Shown here in pieces: positions 1-9,351 of a DNA stretch of 64,000 bases. Under the pieces are notes generated by a model, which did not search any database, had not been told where the DNA came from, and saw nothing but the letters and a program-made list of their open reading frames with translations. Made by a program: the position numbers and the translations under genes. Numbering within the stretch: position 1 is the stretch's first letter; the number at the start of each line of letters is the position of its first letter. Source of the DNA: Cephaloticoccus sp. (GTDB lineage Bacteria; Verrucomicrobiota; Verrucomicrobiia; Opitutales; Opitutaceae); the NCBI GenBank assembly GCA_030833445.1, contig JAURHD010000001.1, positions 124,001 to 188,000 of the forward strand. The letters are read 5' to 3'.

Positions 1-837
1 GTCGCGTTTCACTTCATAGGCTGAGGCGGAGATCTTTTTGTTGAGCGGCAGATCGGTCAACTTGCGCAGGCCGGCGGGTTCCAGCGACTTGATGGTCTTC
101 GGGCGCACCGGCTGGGCCAGTTTGCGCGATGCGGCCAGATGCACCTTGAACGCCGTGAGCAAGGTTTCCGTTACCGCGACATTGCGGCCACGTTCGTCCG
201 CAGCATCAATCACCGTCCAACGCGCCCCGGTGCGATTGGTGGCCTGCCGGAGCGTGCGACCCAACCGGTCGATCCGGTCGTAGGCCCGATGACTCTTCCA
301 ATCATCCGGCGAAACCCGCCAGGCCGTGCGCGGATTTCCCGACAGTTTCTTCAAGCGCGCCGCCTGATCCACTTTGGATAAATGCAACCAGCACTTCACC
401 ACCAACGCACCGTCGGCCACGAGCAAGCGTTCAAAATGTTTGATGCGGTGGAGGGCGTGCTGAAATTTTTCACTTTTGGCCTTGGGCACCGAGGCCTCGC
501 GCAATGCCTCGGTATACCAAGAGCCGGCATAAACCCCGAGTCGGCCGCGTGGCGGGAGGCAACGCCAGTAGCGCCACATGAATGGCCGCTCGCGTTCCTC
601 GTCGGTCGGCGGATGAAAAGCAAACACCTCGACCCCGCGCGGATCGAGCCAGCCATTCAGGGTGTTGATCACCTCGCCCTTGCCGGTGGCCTCGACCCCG
701 GCGATGACGAGGAGAACGGGAAACGGCGCCGCCTTGAGCTGCACTTGCAGGTTGATCAACTGCTCACGCAGCACCGGCACGAGTGACTCGTAATCTTTTT
801 TGGGAAGCTTGGTTCGTTTCGTGCCCGATTTCGCCAT
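1..837 (-). CDS. PPK2-family polyphosphate:AMP/ADP phosphotransferase (C-terminus truncated by window edge)
   Basis: Manual reverse translation gives MAKSGTKRTKLPKKDYESLVPVLREQLINLQ...LLVIAGVEATGKGEVINTLNGWLDPRGVEVFAFHPPTDEERERPFMWRYWR..., typical PPK2; absent from the ORF track because no stop lies inside the window. Confidence 0.85.
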   Translation of the reverse strand, partial: MAKSGTKRTKLPKKDYESLVPVLREQLINLQVQLKAAPFPVLLVIAGVEATGKGEVINTLNGWLDPRGVEVFAFHPPTDEERERPFMWRYWRCLPPRGRLGVYAGSWYTEALREASVPKAKSEKFQHALHRIKHFERLLVADGALVVKCWLHLSKVDQAARLKKLSGNPRTAWRVSPDDWKSHRAYDRIDRLGRTLRQATNRTGARWTVIDAADERGRNVAVTETLLTAFKVHLAASRKLAQPVRPKTIKSLEPAGLRKLTDLPLNKKISASAYEVKRD

Positions 838-967
838 GCGGCTGCAATCAGTGGGGCAGCCACCGGAGCTTGTCGAGGCAGGGATAAAATTATGCCAAGG
901 TAAGCCGATTTCACGGAGCCAATTCGCTTGCGGGGTCGGATGGTCGGTTCACGCTGCGCGGTTTGCC

Positions 968-1975
968 ATGACCACCCCGGTGAAGTCCCCCAAGTCGACC
1001 GCTCTGCTCATGCTGTTGCTGGCCAACTTACTTTGGGGTATGAGCTTTCCCTTGGTGAAAGGCCTGGCGCTATTGCATGCGATGCTCGTGCCGGCGGCGG
1101 GCACTTGGTTCTCCGCGTTTTACAGCATCGCCCCGCGCTTTCTGATCGCAACGGTCATCCTGTTGATCCTGCAGGCCCGCAGTTTTTGGAAAATCACCCG
1201 CGCGGAATGGCAGCAAGGCCTGATGATCGGCGCCTTCTTATCAATCGGAATGCTGCTGCAGAATGACGGGCTGCAATTTACCGATGCGTCGACCTCCGCC
1301 TTTCTGACCCAGCTGTATGCCATCCTGATTCCCGTCAGTCTGGCACTCTATTTCCGGCGCAATCCGGGAACCAGTGTGTGGTTGAGCTGCCTGCTGGTGC
1401 TCGCCGGAGTGGCCATCCTCGGGCGTTTCGACTGGCAGGATTTTTCCTTCGGGCGCGGGGAATCCGAAACGTTGTTGTCCTCGGTCTTTTTCATGGGGCA
1501 AATCCTCTGCCTCGGCTGGCCGCGCTTCGCGAATAACCGGGCGGAGAAAATCACCTTGGTGATGTTCGCGTCCCAAGCCGTGATCTTTGGCGCCCTGTCG
1601 CTATGGTCCGCCCCGGATCTCGCCACCCTCGTGCAACCCTGGACCTCCGCCCCATGGCTGGGCTTTACCTTTGGGCTCACCGTGTTTTGCACCATCGGAT
1701 CCTTTTCTCTCATGGTCGCCTGGCAACCCAAGATCACTACGACCGAGGCGGGTCTCATCTACTGCGTGGAACCGATCTTCGCCTCGTTGATGGCGCTGTT
1801 CCTGCCCTATTGGTTGTCGCGCTGGGCTGGTTTTGACTACGCCAACGAGACCGCGACCTGGACCCTGCTGATCGGCGGAGCGCTCATCACCTCGGCCAAT
1901 GTGCTCATCCAACTTCGCCCACCCAAGATCAGCTTGAAAGCCAACCTCTCAGAGCGGGGCAGGGCGGCGGATTGA
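968..1975 (+). CDS. DMT superfamily (EamA) transporter
   Basis: ORF 800..1975; likely ATG at 968 (MTTPVKSPKSTALLMLLLANLLWGMSFPLVKG), multiple TM segments. Confidence 0.8.
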   Translation: MTTPVKSPKSTALLMLLLANLLWGMSFPLVKGLALLHAMLVPAAGTWFSAFYSIAPRFLIATVILLILQARSFWKITRAEWQQGLMIGAFLSIGMLLQNDGLQFTDASTSAFLTQLYAILIPVSLALYFRRNPGTSVWLSCLLVLAGVAILGRFDWQDFSFGRGESETLLSSVFFMGQILCLGWPRFANNRAEKITLVMFASQAVIFGALSLWSAPDLATLVQPWTSAPWLGFTFGLTVFCTIGSFSLMVAWQPKITTTEAGLIYCVEPIFASLMALFLPYWLSRWAGFDYANETATWTLLIGGALITSANVLIQLRPPKISLKANLSERGRAAD

Positions 1976-2914
1976 GGCCACCGCCCGCCAAGTGACCGCG
2001 CCGAGCACGATCACCCCGCCAATGGCCGCCCACTTAGTCGGCAATTCATCCCGAGCCAGAAAAACCCACACGGGATTAAGGATGGGCTCACAAATAGGAA
2101 TAAGCACCGCGCCCAAGGCGGTCACGTGCCGGATGGCGCGCGCATAGAGCCAGTAGGAACAACCGAGCTGGATAAAACCGAGGGCGGCCAAGGCACCCAG
2201 TCCCACTGGCGAGGGCAACGGCACCCCGATCATAAATGGCAAGCCGATCACAAAGGCCAACAGGTTGCCCAGGATGATCGATTCCACCGGCGAACCAGCT
2301 TTTTGTTTACGCAGCGCAATCGTCATGGCGGCGAAACAAATTCCACTGAGGATGCCATAAATATTTCCGATGAAGCCGGTGAACTCGAAACCGTCGGCAA
2401 AGAACAAACCCATGCCGACAAAGACGATCGCGATGATGATCCAGTCGCGCCGCACCGTGCGTTCGCCGAGAAACCAAGCGGCCGCGATCGCGATCCAGAT
2501 TGGTGCGGTGTATTGCAGCACGATCGCGTTGGCGGCGGTCGTGAACTTGGTCGCCAAGACAAAGAAGACCGTGCACCCCGCATAGGCCGCGGCGGCGATC
2601 AACTGCACCGGCGACCAGGTGAACCGCAATCGGCCATTGGTCAGCATGAGAAAGATCGCAGCCAGGATGCCGCGACCACCCGCAACGGCGAGCGGAGGCC
2701 AGTCGATCGCCTTGATGAGCAGTCCTCCCAAACTCCAGCACAACGCGGCCAACAACAATTGGCCGACCGCGCGTGAGTGTTCCGCAGGTGTAGTCACAGC
2801 TAATCGCGGTAGCAGGTTTGCCGGACCTCGCGAGCGCGGAATTATAAATCGTCCGTAAGCCGTTGCCCGGGCAACAACGCATGGCGCGCACTCAGCCAAG
2901 TATGAGTTAGGCAT
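1949..2914 (-). CDS. DMT superfamily (EamA) transporter
   Basis: ORF; two EamA repeats (LLLAALCWSLGGLLIKAIDWPPLAVAGGRG...). Start uncertain; 3' end overlaps the convergent transporter by 27 bp. Confidence 0.8.
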   Translation of the reverse strand: MPNSYLAECAPCVVARATAYGRFIIPRSRGPANLLPRLAVTTPAEHSRAVGQLLLAALCWSLGGLLIKAIDWPPLAVAGGRGILAAIFLMLTNGRLRFTWSPVQLIAAAAYAGCTVFFVLATKFTTAANAIVLQYTAPIWIAIAAAWFLGERTVRRDWIIIAIVFVGMGLFFADGFEFTGFIGNIYGILSGICFAAMTIALRKQKAGSPVESIILGNLLAFVIGLPFMIGVPLPSPVGLGALAALGFIQLGCSYWLYARAIRHVTALGAVLIPICEPILNPVWVFLARDELPTKWAAIGGVIVLGAVTWRAVASIRRPAPL

Positions 2915-3016
2915 CGTCTTCCCGGCGGGGTGTTTTTATAATGAGCAAACTCCGCCGGAAACCCGCGAAAAAATCACCTCCGGTTGATTCGTGTCCGCTC
3001 CGAACGATCCACCTTT

Positions 3017-3241
3017 ATGCGCGACGAATATCTGCAGGCCGCCCGTTTGAAAATCGATGATGTCAACATCCTCGTCAATGTGGTGTCACGCCGCGTGAAG
3101 CAGTTGCGCCAAGGCCATCGGGCACTGGTCGTCTCGCTGGAAAAACTCTCCTTCGAGGATATCGCCCTGCGCGAAATCATCGAAGGCAAGATCAGCTACG
3201 AGATCCCGACCGACGCCGAGATGATCGCCCGGATGCGCTAA
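3017..3241 (+). CDS. rpoZ: DNA-directed RNA polymerase subunit omega
   Basis: MRDEYLQAARLKIDDVNILVNVVSRRVKQLRQGHRALV...ALREIIEGKI resembles RpoZ. Confidence 0.8.
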   Translation: MRDEYLQAARLKIDDVNILVNVVSRRVKQLRQGHRALVVSLEKLSFEDIALREIIEGKISYEIPTDAEMIARMR

Positions 3242-5298
3242 GGCGTATTCAAGGCGTCCAGCACCGAGCTGGCAGTCAGCAGTTCCGGCAGGATGACGGG
3301 GTCCGTTTTGCCCGGCAACCAGATCACGTTGAACGGCACGGCACTGCGCTGATACTTGGCCAGTTCGGCGGTGATCTGCGGATCCTGCATGGTCCAATCC
3401 GCCTTGAGTGTCGCGATGTTCTTTTCGCGAAATACCCGTTTCACCTCATCAGATCCGAACACGAGTTTCTTGTTGGTCTGGCAGGTGGCGCACCAGCGCG
3501 CCGTAAAGTCTACATAGATGATGCGGTTTTCCGTGCGGAATTCCGCCACCGCCTCCGGACTCCATTTTTCCCAAGTGATATCGGTCGCCGAAGGTGACTG
3601 CGGCCAGCCCGTGCAAATGCCCAGGCCCGCAACCACCAAACCAGCCAGAAGCCCGAAGCGCATGCGACCGGTTGAGGCCCCGGGGATCCGCCAACGGCCA
3701 TAAAACCAGACCCCCATGGCGACGAGCACCAAGCCCAGCAACACCATCAGCATGCTGCCTTCATTCACCTGTCCCGCCAGCACCCAGATCAGATAACCCA
3801 CCGTCGCGTAAAGCGGGAAGGCCATGAATTGTTTGAATGTTTCCATCCAAGCGCCGGGCCGGGGCAACACCTTGACCGCCGACGGAAAGATCGAGAGCAA
3901 CAAATAGGGCAGGGCCAGGCCCAGCGCGATTGCGGTGAACACGATGAAGGATTGGGCCACGGGCAGGGCGAGTGCGGCCCCGAGGGCTGGAGCCAAAAAC
4001 GGAGCGGAGCAGGGAGTGGCCACCACGGTGGCGAGAATCCCCGTGAAGAAAGAACCGGCGAATCCGGACTTCATTTGGAGGTTGGAGCCGACCCCCGTGG
4101 CCGAAAGTCCGAACTCGAACAAGCCACTCATATTGAGGGCGAAGACCAGCAACAGCACCGCAAGGGAAAATACAAAAGCCGGCGACTGGAGTTGAAAGCC
4201 CCAGCCGAGTTCCTGTCCACCCGCGCGCAACACGCCGAGCACACCGGCCAGGGCCCAGAAAGAGACGAGCACGCCCAAGGCAAAGACCAGTCCGTGCGCC
4301 ACCACCTTCCGGCGATCACTGCCGGCTTGATTGACGAAACCGAGGATTTTGATGCCCAGCACCGGGAAGACGCAGGGCATCAGGTTGAGAATCAGACCGC
4401 CGATGAAGGCGAGCAGGAGCGTGCCCGCCAGCGTGGTGGAATCGGGTGCCGCAGTGACTTCCGTTGCCGCGGTGAAGGGCACCTCGACGCGCAGCCCCCG
4501 CAGACTGCCGTCAGCCCGCCAACCGTTTTCGGAGGCCAATACACCGATCAACTGCGAGGTATCCTGCGGACCATCGGGTGAAATATCCAACGTGAGCACA
4601 AATCCGCCGGACCCGTCGGACTTGACGGTCTGTGGCAATTCGTAGGCCACCAAGTTATCATCCGCAAAAAAGTGCAGGGCAGTCGGAATATGCGCCGCAT
4701 CACTCGTCGGTTTGACGACAAGCGTGATGGTCTTCGCCGTGCGACTCGCCGTCACTTTCCAACTATCGAGGGCCACCGGCAATCCGGACACGACCTCATC
4801 GATGCGGTCGCCCAACTTGCCGTTGGCTGCCGGAATCTCGTTCGCTACCGGCAAGCTTAACTCCAAATTCGCGTCGCCCGGCATACAGACATCCTCACAC
4901 ATCAGCCAATCCACGTTGGCTTTCAGCACAACGGTGGTGCCCGGCGGTAATTCCGATGGGGGCGTAATCGTAACGGGGATCAACTGATCTCCTTCGTAGC
5001 CGTTGCCGATCACGTTCCCAACCCGGTCTTTTAAGATCACGGGGGCCGGCCACTGAATCGGACCAGCGGTAAACCCCGGCGGCAGTTGCCAGGTGATATT
5101 GGTCGCGAGTCCGGTGCCGGGATTGAGCCAGTAGGTGTGCCAGTGCGCATCATGCTGCAACCGCAACGCCACCGTAAACGGCTCACCGGGCATGATCGTT
5201 TTGTCCGCACCGACCAAAGAGGCCTCGACTTGCGCGGGTGCCAAGTGGGGCAACCACCCGGCAAGCGCCAGTAGGATCAAGAGGCGGGTAAACTTCAT
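3238..5298 (-). CDS. DsbD-like thiol:disulfide interchange protein (N-terminal DsbD-alpha-like, TM domain, C-terminal thioredoxin)
   Basis: LMPCVFPVLGIKILGF and VVATPCSAPFLAPALGAAL TM cysteine motifs, C-terminal TARWCATCQTNKK thioredoxin motif. Confidence 0.88.
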   Translation of the reverse strand: MKFTRLLILLALAGWLPHLAPAQVEASLVGADKTIMPGEPFTVALRLQHDAHWHTYWLNPGTGLATNITWQLPPGFTAGPIQWPAPVILKDRVGNVIGNGYEGDQLIPVTITPPSELPPGTTVVLKANVDWLMCEDVCMPGDANLELSLPVANEIPAANGKLGDRIDEVVSGLPVALDSWKVTASRTAKTITLVVKPTSDAAHIPTALHFFADDNLVAYELPQTVKSDGSGGFVLTLDISPDGPQDTSQLIGVLASENGWRADGSLRGLRVEVPFTAATEVTAAPDSTTLAGTLLLAFIGGLILNLMPCVFPVLGIKILGFVNQAGSDRRKVVAHGLVFALGVLVSFWALAGVLGVLRAGGQELGWGFQLQSPAFVFSLAVLLLVFALNMSGLFEFGLSATGVGSNLQMKSGFAGSFFTGILATVVATPCSAPFLAPALGAALALPVAQSFIVFTAIALGLALPYLLLSIFPSAVKVLPRPGAWMETFKQFMAFPLYATVGYLIWVLAGQVNEGSMLMVLLGLVLVAMGVWFYGRWRIPGASTGRMRFGLLAGLVVAGLGICTGWPQSPSATDITWEKWSPEAVAEFRTENRIIYVDFTARWCATCQTNKKLVFGSDEVKRVFREKNIATLKADWTMQDPQITAELAKYQRSAVPFNVIWLPGKTDPVILPELLTASSVLDALNTP

Positions 5299-5371
5299 GG
5301 ATTTATAGAAAGTGATAAGGGTGAGAGACGCAAATCGCAGGTATCTTCCCCGCCAAGGAGAAAAAGGGCGG

Positions 5372-6301
5372 TCAGGGGCAGAAGAGTTTGGTGGAGTAGT
5401 AACGCTCGGCGCGGTCGCACAACACCGTCACCACTTGTTCGGATGCAGGCAACTGCTCCGCCACCCGCAATGCCGCGGTGACATTCGCCCCACTCGAAGG
5501 CCCGACCAAAAATCCAAACTCCCGGTTTAGCCGGCGCGTCATGTCCATCGCATCACTGCTGCTGACCTTAATCGTCGCGTCGATGTGGGCGGTCCGCAGC
5601 AACGGCGGCACATATCCGCCGGCCACGCCTTCGATTAAATGGCAGCACGGCATTTCACCGGACAGCATCGCCGCTTCGGCCGGTTCCATCGCATATATCC
5701 GGGTCGCCGGATTGGCGGCGCGCAACGCCGATCCGCACCCCGTCAACGTGCCGCCGGTGCCATAGCCGGAGACAAAAGCCGCCACCGGACCCGTCACCTG
5801 TCGCAAAATTTCCTGGGCCGTGCATTCCTCGTGGTCGCGGGCGTTGAGCGGATTCTCGAATTGGCGGGGGAGAAAGTAACGGGGATCGTTTGCCGCCATT
5901 TCGAGCGAGAGCTTAATCCCGGTGGCGTAGCCTTCGACCGCCTTGAACAATTCCACTTTCGCGCCGAGTTGCTGCATCAGATAACGACGTTCCACGCTCG
6001 CGGTTTCACTCATCAAGATATGCACCCGGTAGCCCATGGCCGCACCCACCATCGCAAGGGAAATGCCAGTGTTGCCACTGGTGCATTCGAGAATGACGGA
6101 ATCCGGGCGCAGCAAACCGCGTTTTTCCGCATCTTCCAAAATGCACAAGGCCAACCGGTCCTTGATCGATCCGCTGGGATTGAGGAATTCCGCCTTGGCG
6201 AGCAGCGTGCGATTCAACTCGGGAAAATAGAGCGGCACCAAGGGGGTATTACCAATCAGTGACAAAACCGGTGACCGGCGCAGGGGTTTGGAAGTGACCA
6301 T
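5372..6301 (-). CDS. PLP-dependent cysteine synthase family protein
   Basis: SLIGNTPLVPL...AKAEFLNPSGSIKDRLAL...ECTSGNTGISLAMVGAAMGY; start at internal Met (6301). Confidence 0.85.
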   Translation of the reverse strand: MVTSKPLRRSPVLSLIGNTPLVPLYFPELNRTLLAKAEFLNPSGSIKDRLALCILEDAEKRGLLRPDSVILECTSGNTGISLAMVGAAMGYRVHILMSETASVERRYLMQQLGAKVELFKAVEGYATGIKLSLEMAANDPRYFLPRQFENPLNARDHEECTAQEILRQVTGPVAAFVSGYGTGGTLTGCGSALRAANPATRIYAMEPAEAAMLSGEMPCCHLIEGVAGGYVPPLLRTAHIDATIKVSSSDAMDMTRRLNREFGFLVGPSSGANVTAALRVAEQLPASEQVVTVLCDRAERYYSTKLFCP

Positions 6302-6481
6302 GGTGGAGCAGAACCGGAGTGTCATAAACCACCGTGCCCAAACCAAGGGTAAAGTCTTGCCCCAGCTCGCTAAGCGACAACCCGACTAGATCAAACCGGG
6401 ACCGCCACCTCTGGATACGAGCTATTAGGACAGGTTGAATCCCGGGCCGCCGGGCAATAAACCGCACGCCCTTCATTGACA

Positions 6482-6502
6482 TTGAAACTGAGTCTCATTC
6501 AA
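6482..6502. promoter_or_regulatory. candidate Fur-like operator upstream of feoA
   Basis: TTGAAACTGAGTCTCATTCAA: dyad TTGAA/TTCAA with imperfect interior, 16 bp before the feoA ATG. Confidence 0.3.
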
Positions 6503-6518
6503 CTGCCCCCATCTGCCC

Positions 6519-6779
6519 ATGTCCGCGTCTGTTGAAAATAACCCGCACCACTTGCCCCTTTGCCAGCTGCCCGCCGGCGGAATGGGTCGCGTGATGCAGC
6601 TTTCCGGTGACACGCAGTTCTGTCAGCGCGTTCGCGAAATGGGCTTCGGTGAGGCCGCCCTGATTACCAAGGTTTCCGGCACCCAGACAATTCTCTGTCA
6701 GGTCAACGGCACGCGCATCGCCCTAAGCCACGGCGCGGCCAGCAAAATCCACGTCGAGCCCATCTCCGGAGCACGGTAA
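6519..6779 (+). CDS. feoA: FeoA-type ferrous iron transport accessory protein
   Basis: Small SH3-like FeoA domain (GGMGRVMQLSGDTQFCQRVREMGFGEAALITKV) directly before a second FeoA and FeoB. Confidence 0.82.
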   Translation: MSASVENNPHHLPLCQLPAGGMGRVMQLSGDTQFCQRVREMGFGEAALITKVSGTQTILCQVNGTRIALSHGAASKIHVEPISGAR

Positions 6780-6788
6780 GGCAGGCGC

Positions 6789-7031
6789 ATGGCTGCGTTG
6801 ATCAGACTCTCCGAGCTTGGGGTCGGCACATCCGGCACCGTCCGCGAATTTCCCGCCGCCAGCACCGCGATGGTGCGGTTACGCGAAATGGGCCTGCTCG
6901 CCGGCACCACTGTCACCCATGTGCGCACCGCACCGCTCGGTGATCCGATAGAAATCAAAGTGCGCGGCTACCGGCTCACGTTGCGCAAAAGCGAAGCCGA
7001 GCAAATTCTGGTGGAGCCCACCGCGGGCTGA
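6789..7031 (+). CDS. feoA: second FeoA-type protein
   Basis: LSELGVGTSGTVREFPAASTAMVRLREMGLLAGTTVTHVRTAPLGDPIEIKVRGYRLTLRKSEAEQILVE, canonical FeoA. Confidence 0.88.
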   Translation: MAALIRLSELGVGTSGTVREFPAASTAMVRLREMGLLAGTTVTHVRTAPLGDPIEIKVRGYRLTLRKSEAEQILVEPTAG

Positions 7032-7037
7032 TGCGTC

Positions 7038-9167
7038 ATGGCGTTGCCTGAACATATTTCCCGGGCCAGCGGTGCTCCTGCGCCCTCGCGTCAGCCGATC
7101 TACGCCCTCGTGGGTAATCCCAATTGTGGCAAGAGCACGCTCTTCAATGCGCTCACCGGACTGAAACAGAAAATCGGCAATTACCCCGGCGTCACGGTCG
7201 AAAAGAAAATCGGCACGACCTATTCGCAGCACGGCCAGCCGATGACGATCATCGATCTGCCCGGTGCGTATTCGCTGGCGGCGCGTTCGCCCGACGAGGC
7301 GGTCACCCGCGATGTCTTGCTCGGCCGCCGGTCCGACACGCCGCAGCCCGACCGCATCCTCTGCATCGTCGACGCCAACAACCTCGAGCGAAATCTCTAT
7401 CTCGTTCACCAGATTCTCGACTTGGGCCGGCCCGTCATCCTCGTGCTGAACATGATGGATGTGGCGGCGCAATCCGGCCTGCGCATCCGCACCGCACGCC
7501 TCGAGCGCGAGCTGGGTATCCCGGTGATTCCCTGCGAAGCCGTCAACGGCAAGGGCCTCGTGCAACTGCGCATGGCGATGAGCCGGCCCGACCTGCCGCT
7601 GTCCCGTCACGCTTGGGATGTGCCGGCCGCCATCGCTCCCGCCGTTTCTGACCTGCAGGCCTCGTTAACCGAACACAGTGGCAAATCCCCTTTGATCGCC
7701 CGCGCCGAGGCGCTGCTGCTGCTGACCGATCAGAACACCGTGCGCGTGGCCGGATCGGCGCCGTTGCATACGCGCACGACCGATATTCTCGGGCACTGGC
7801 AAAAGAAATGGAGCAGCGAAGGCACCGATTGGGCGGCCTCGTTGGTGAGTTCACGCTACGATGCGATTGCAAAACTTTGCGCGGAAACCGTGGAACAGCG
7901 CACGTTGACCTCGGGCCCCAGCCAAAGCGATCGCATCGATGGCATCGTCACGCATCCCGTCTGGGGCTGGCTCGTGCTCGGTGGAGTGATGACCCTGCTG
8001 TTCCTGAGCATCTTCACCTTCGCGGAATATCCGATGAACTGGATCGACGATCACGTCGCCACGCTTTCGGAGTGGGTCAAATCCAGCATGCCCGCCGGAG
8101 ACCTGCGTGATTTGTTGACGGACGGCGCCGTGGCCGGGGTAGGGGGCGTCATTATTTTTCTGCCGCAGATCCTGATTTTGTTTTTCTTCATCGGCCTGCT
8201 TGAGAGCACCGGCTACATGGCGCGGGCTGCCTTCATCATGGACCGACTGATGAGTCGAGTAGGGTTGAACGGCAAATCGTTCATCCCGCTGCTCAGCTCC
8301 TATGCCTGCGCCATTCCGGGCATCATGGCCACCCGCACGATCGAGGATCACAAGGACCGGCTCGTTACGATTCTGGTGGCTCCGCTGATGAGTTGCTCCG
8401 CCCGGCTGCCCGTCTACCTGCTGATGATTGCCGCGCTGCTGCCCAGCGGCGAAGTGCCGGTGCTAACCAAAGTCGGCCTGATGCTGTTGATGTATTTTCT
8501 CGGGACGGCGGGCGCGTTTGGTTTCGCGTGGCTGTTCAAGCGCACGTTGCTGAAAGGCGAACCCCCACTAATGATCATGGAGCTGCCGCCTTACCGCATG
8601 CCGGCGATCAAGGACGTGGTCCTGCACATGCTCGAGCGCGCGTGGCTATTCCTGAAACGCGCCGGCACCATCATTCTCGGCATCTCCATCGTGCTATGGT
8701 TTTTGGCGTCGTATCCCAAGGTGCCGGAGGGCGTGCCGGCCAGTGAACAGCTCGCGCAGAGTTTTGCCGGCCAAGCCGGTCACTTATTGGAGCCGGCGAT
8801 CAAGCCGCTCGGCTTCGACTGGCAGATCGGCATCGGTCTGATCAGTTCCTTCGCCGCGCGCGAAGTCTTTGTTTCCACCATGGGCGTGGTTTTTAACGCG
8901 GAGGACACCGGCGATGATACGACGCCGTTGCGCCAAGCCCTGGCGACCGCCACTTGGCCGGACGGACGCAAGCTTTTCACGCCGTTGGTGTGTTTCACGT
9001 TAATGATCTTTTATGTGTTCGCGATGCAGTGCGTCGCGACCGTCGCGGTCGTGAGGCGCGAGACCAATTCCTGGCGCTGGCCGCTCTTCCAAATCGCCTA
9101 CATGACTGGCACTGCGTGGATTTTGTCGTTAATGGTATATCAAGTCGGGTGTCTGCTCGGCTTCTGA
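7038..9167 (+). CDS. feoB: Ferrous iron transporter B
   Basis: N-terminal G domain GNPNCGKSTLFNALTGLKQKIGNYPGVTVEKK, IDLPGAYSL, C-terminal multi-TM Nucleoside-recognition-like core (SYACAIPGIMATRTI). Confidence 0.95.
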   Translation: MALPEHISRASGAPAPSRQPIYALVGNPNCGKSTLFNALTGLKQKIGNYPGVTVEKKIGTTYSQHGQPMTIIDLPGAYSLAARSPDEAVTRDVLLGRRSDTPQPDRILCIVDANNLERNLYLVHQILDLGRPVILVLNMMDVAAQSGLRIRTARLERELGIPVIPCEAVNGKGLVQLRMAMSRPDLPLSRHAWDVPAAIAPAVSDLQASLTEHSGKSPLIARAEALLLLTDQNTVRVAGSAPLHTRTTDILGHWQKKWSSEGTDWAASLVSSRYDAIAKLCAETVEQRTLTSGPSQSDRIDGIVTHPVWGWLVLGGVMTLLFLSIFTFAEYPMNWIDDHVATLSEWVKSSMPAGDLRDLLTDGAVAGVGGVIIFLPQILILFFFIGLLESTGYMARAAFIMDRLMSRVGLNGKSFIPLLSSYACAIPGIMATRTIEDHKDRLVTILVAPLMSCSARLPVYLLMIAALLPSGEVPVLTKVGLMLLMYFLGTAGAFGFAWLFKRTLLKGEPPLMIMELPPYRMPAIKDVVLHMLERAWLFLKRAGTIILGISIVLWFLASYPKVPEGVPASEQLAQSFAGQAGHLLEPAIKPLGFDWQIGIGLISSFAAREVFVSTMGVVFNAEDTGDDTTPLRQALATATWPDGRKLFTPLVCFTLMIFYVFAMQCVATVAVVRRETNSWRWPLFQIAYMTGTAWILSLMVYQVGCLLGF

Positions 9168-9170
9168 ATC

Positions 9171-9335
9171 ATGAACGCTGAAATCCAGACCCTGCTTTCC
9201 CTTGCCGTCGTGGCCATCGCGTCGGTCTGGCTGGTGCGGCGCGCCTTTCGCAAAAAGTCCGGCGGCTGCGCGAGTAGTGAATGCGGGGCGATCAGCCCGG
9301 AAGTGAAAAAACTTCAGGCCAAACTGCGGCACTGA
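9171..9335 (+). CDS. small FeoB-associated Cys-containing membrane protein
   Basis: 54-aa ORF MNAEIQTLLSLAVVAIASVWLVRRAFRKKSGGCASSECGAISPEVKKLQAKLRH, 3 bp after feoB; absent from the ORF track (below length cut). Confidence 0.65.
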   Translation: MNAEIQTLLSLAVVAIASVWLVRRAFRKKSGGCASSECGAISPEVKKLQAKLRH

Positions 9336-9351
9336 ATCGCGCCCCGGTTGA

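Noticed and set aside
2126-2776. 216-aa plus-strand ORF
   Set aside because: Antisense to a DMT transporter; charged, repetitive shadow composition.
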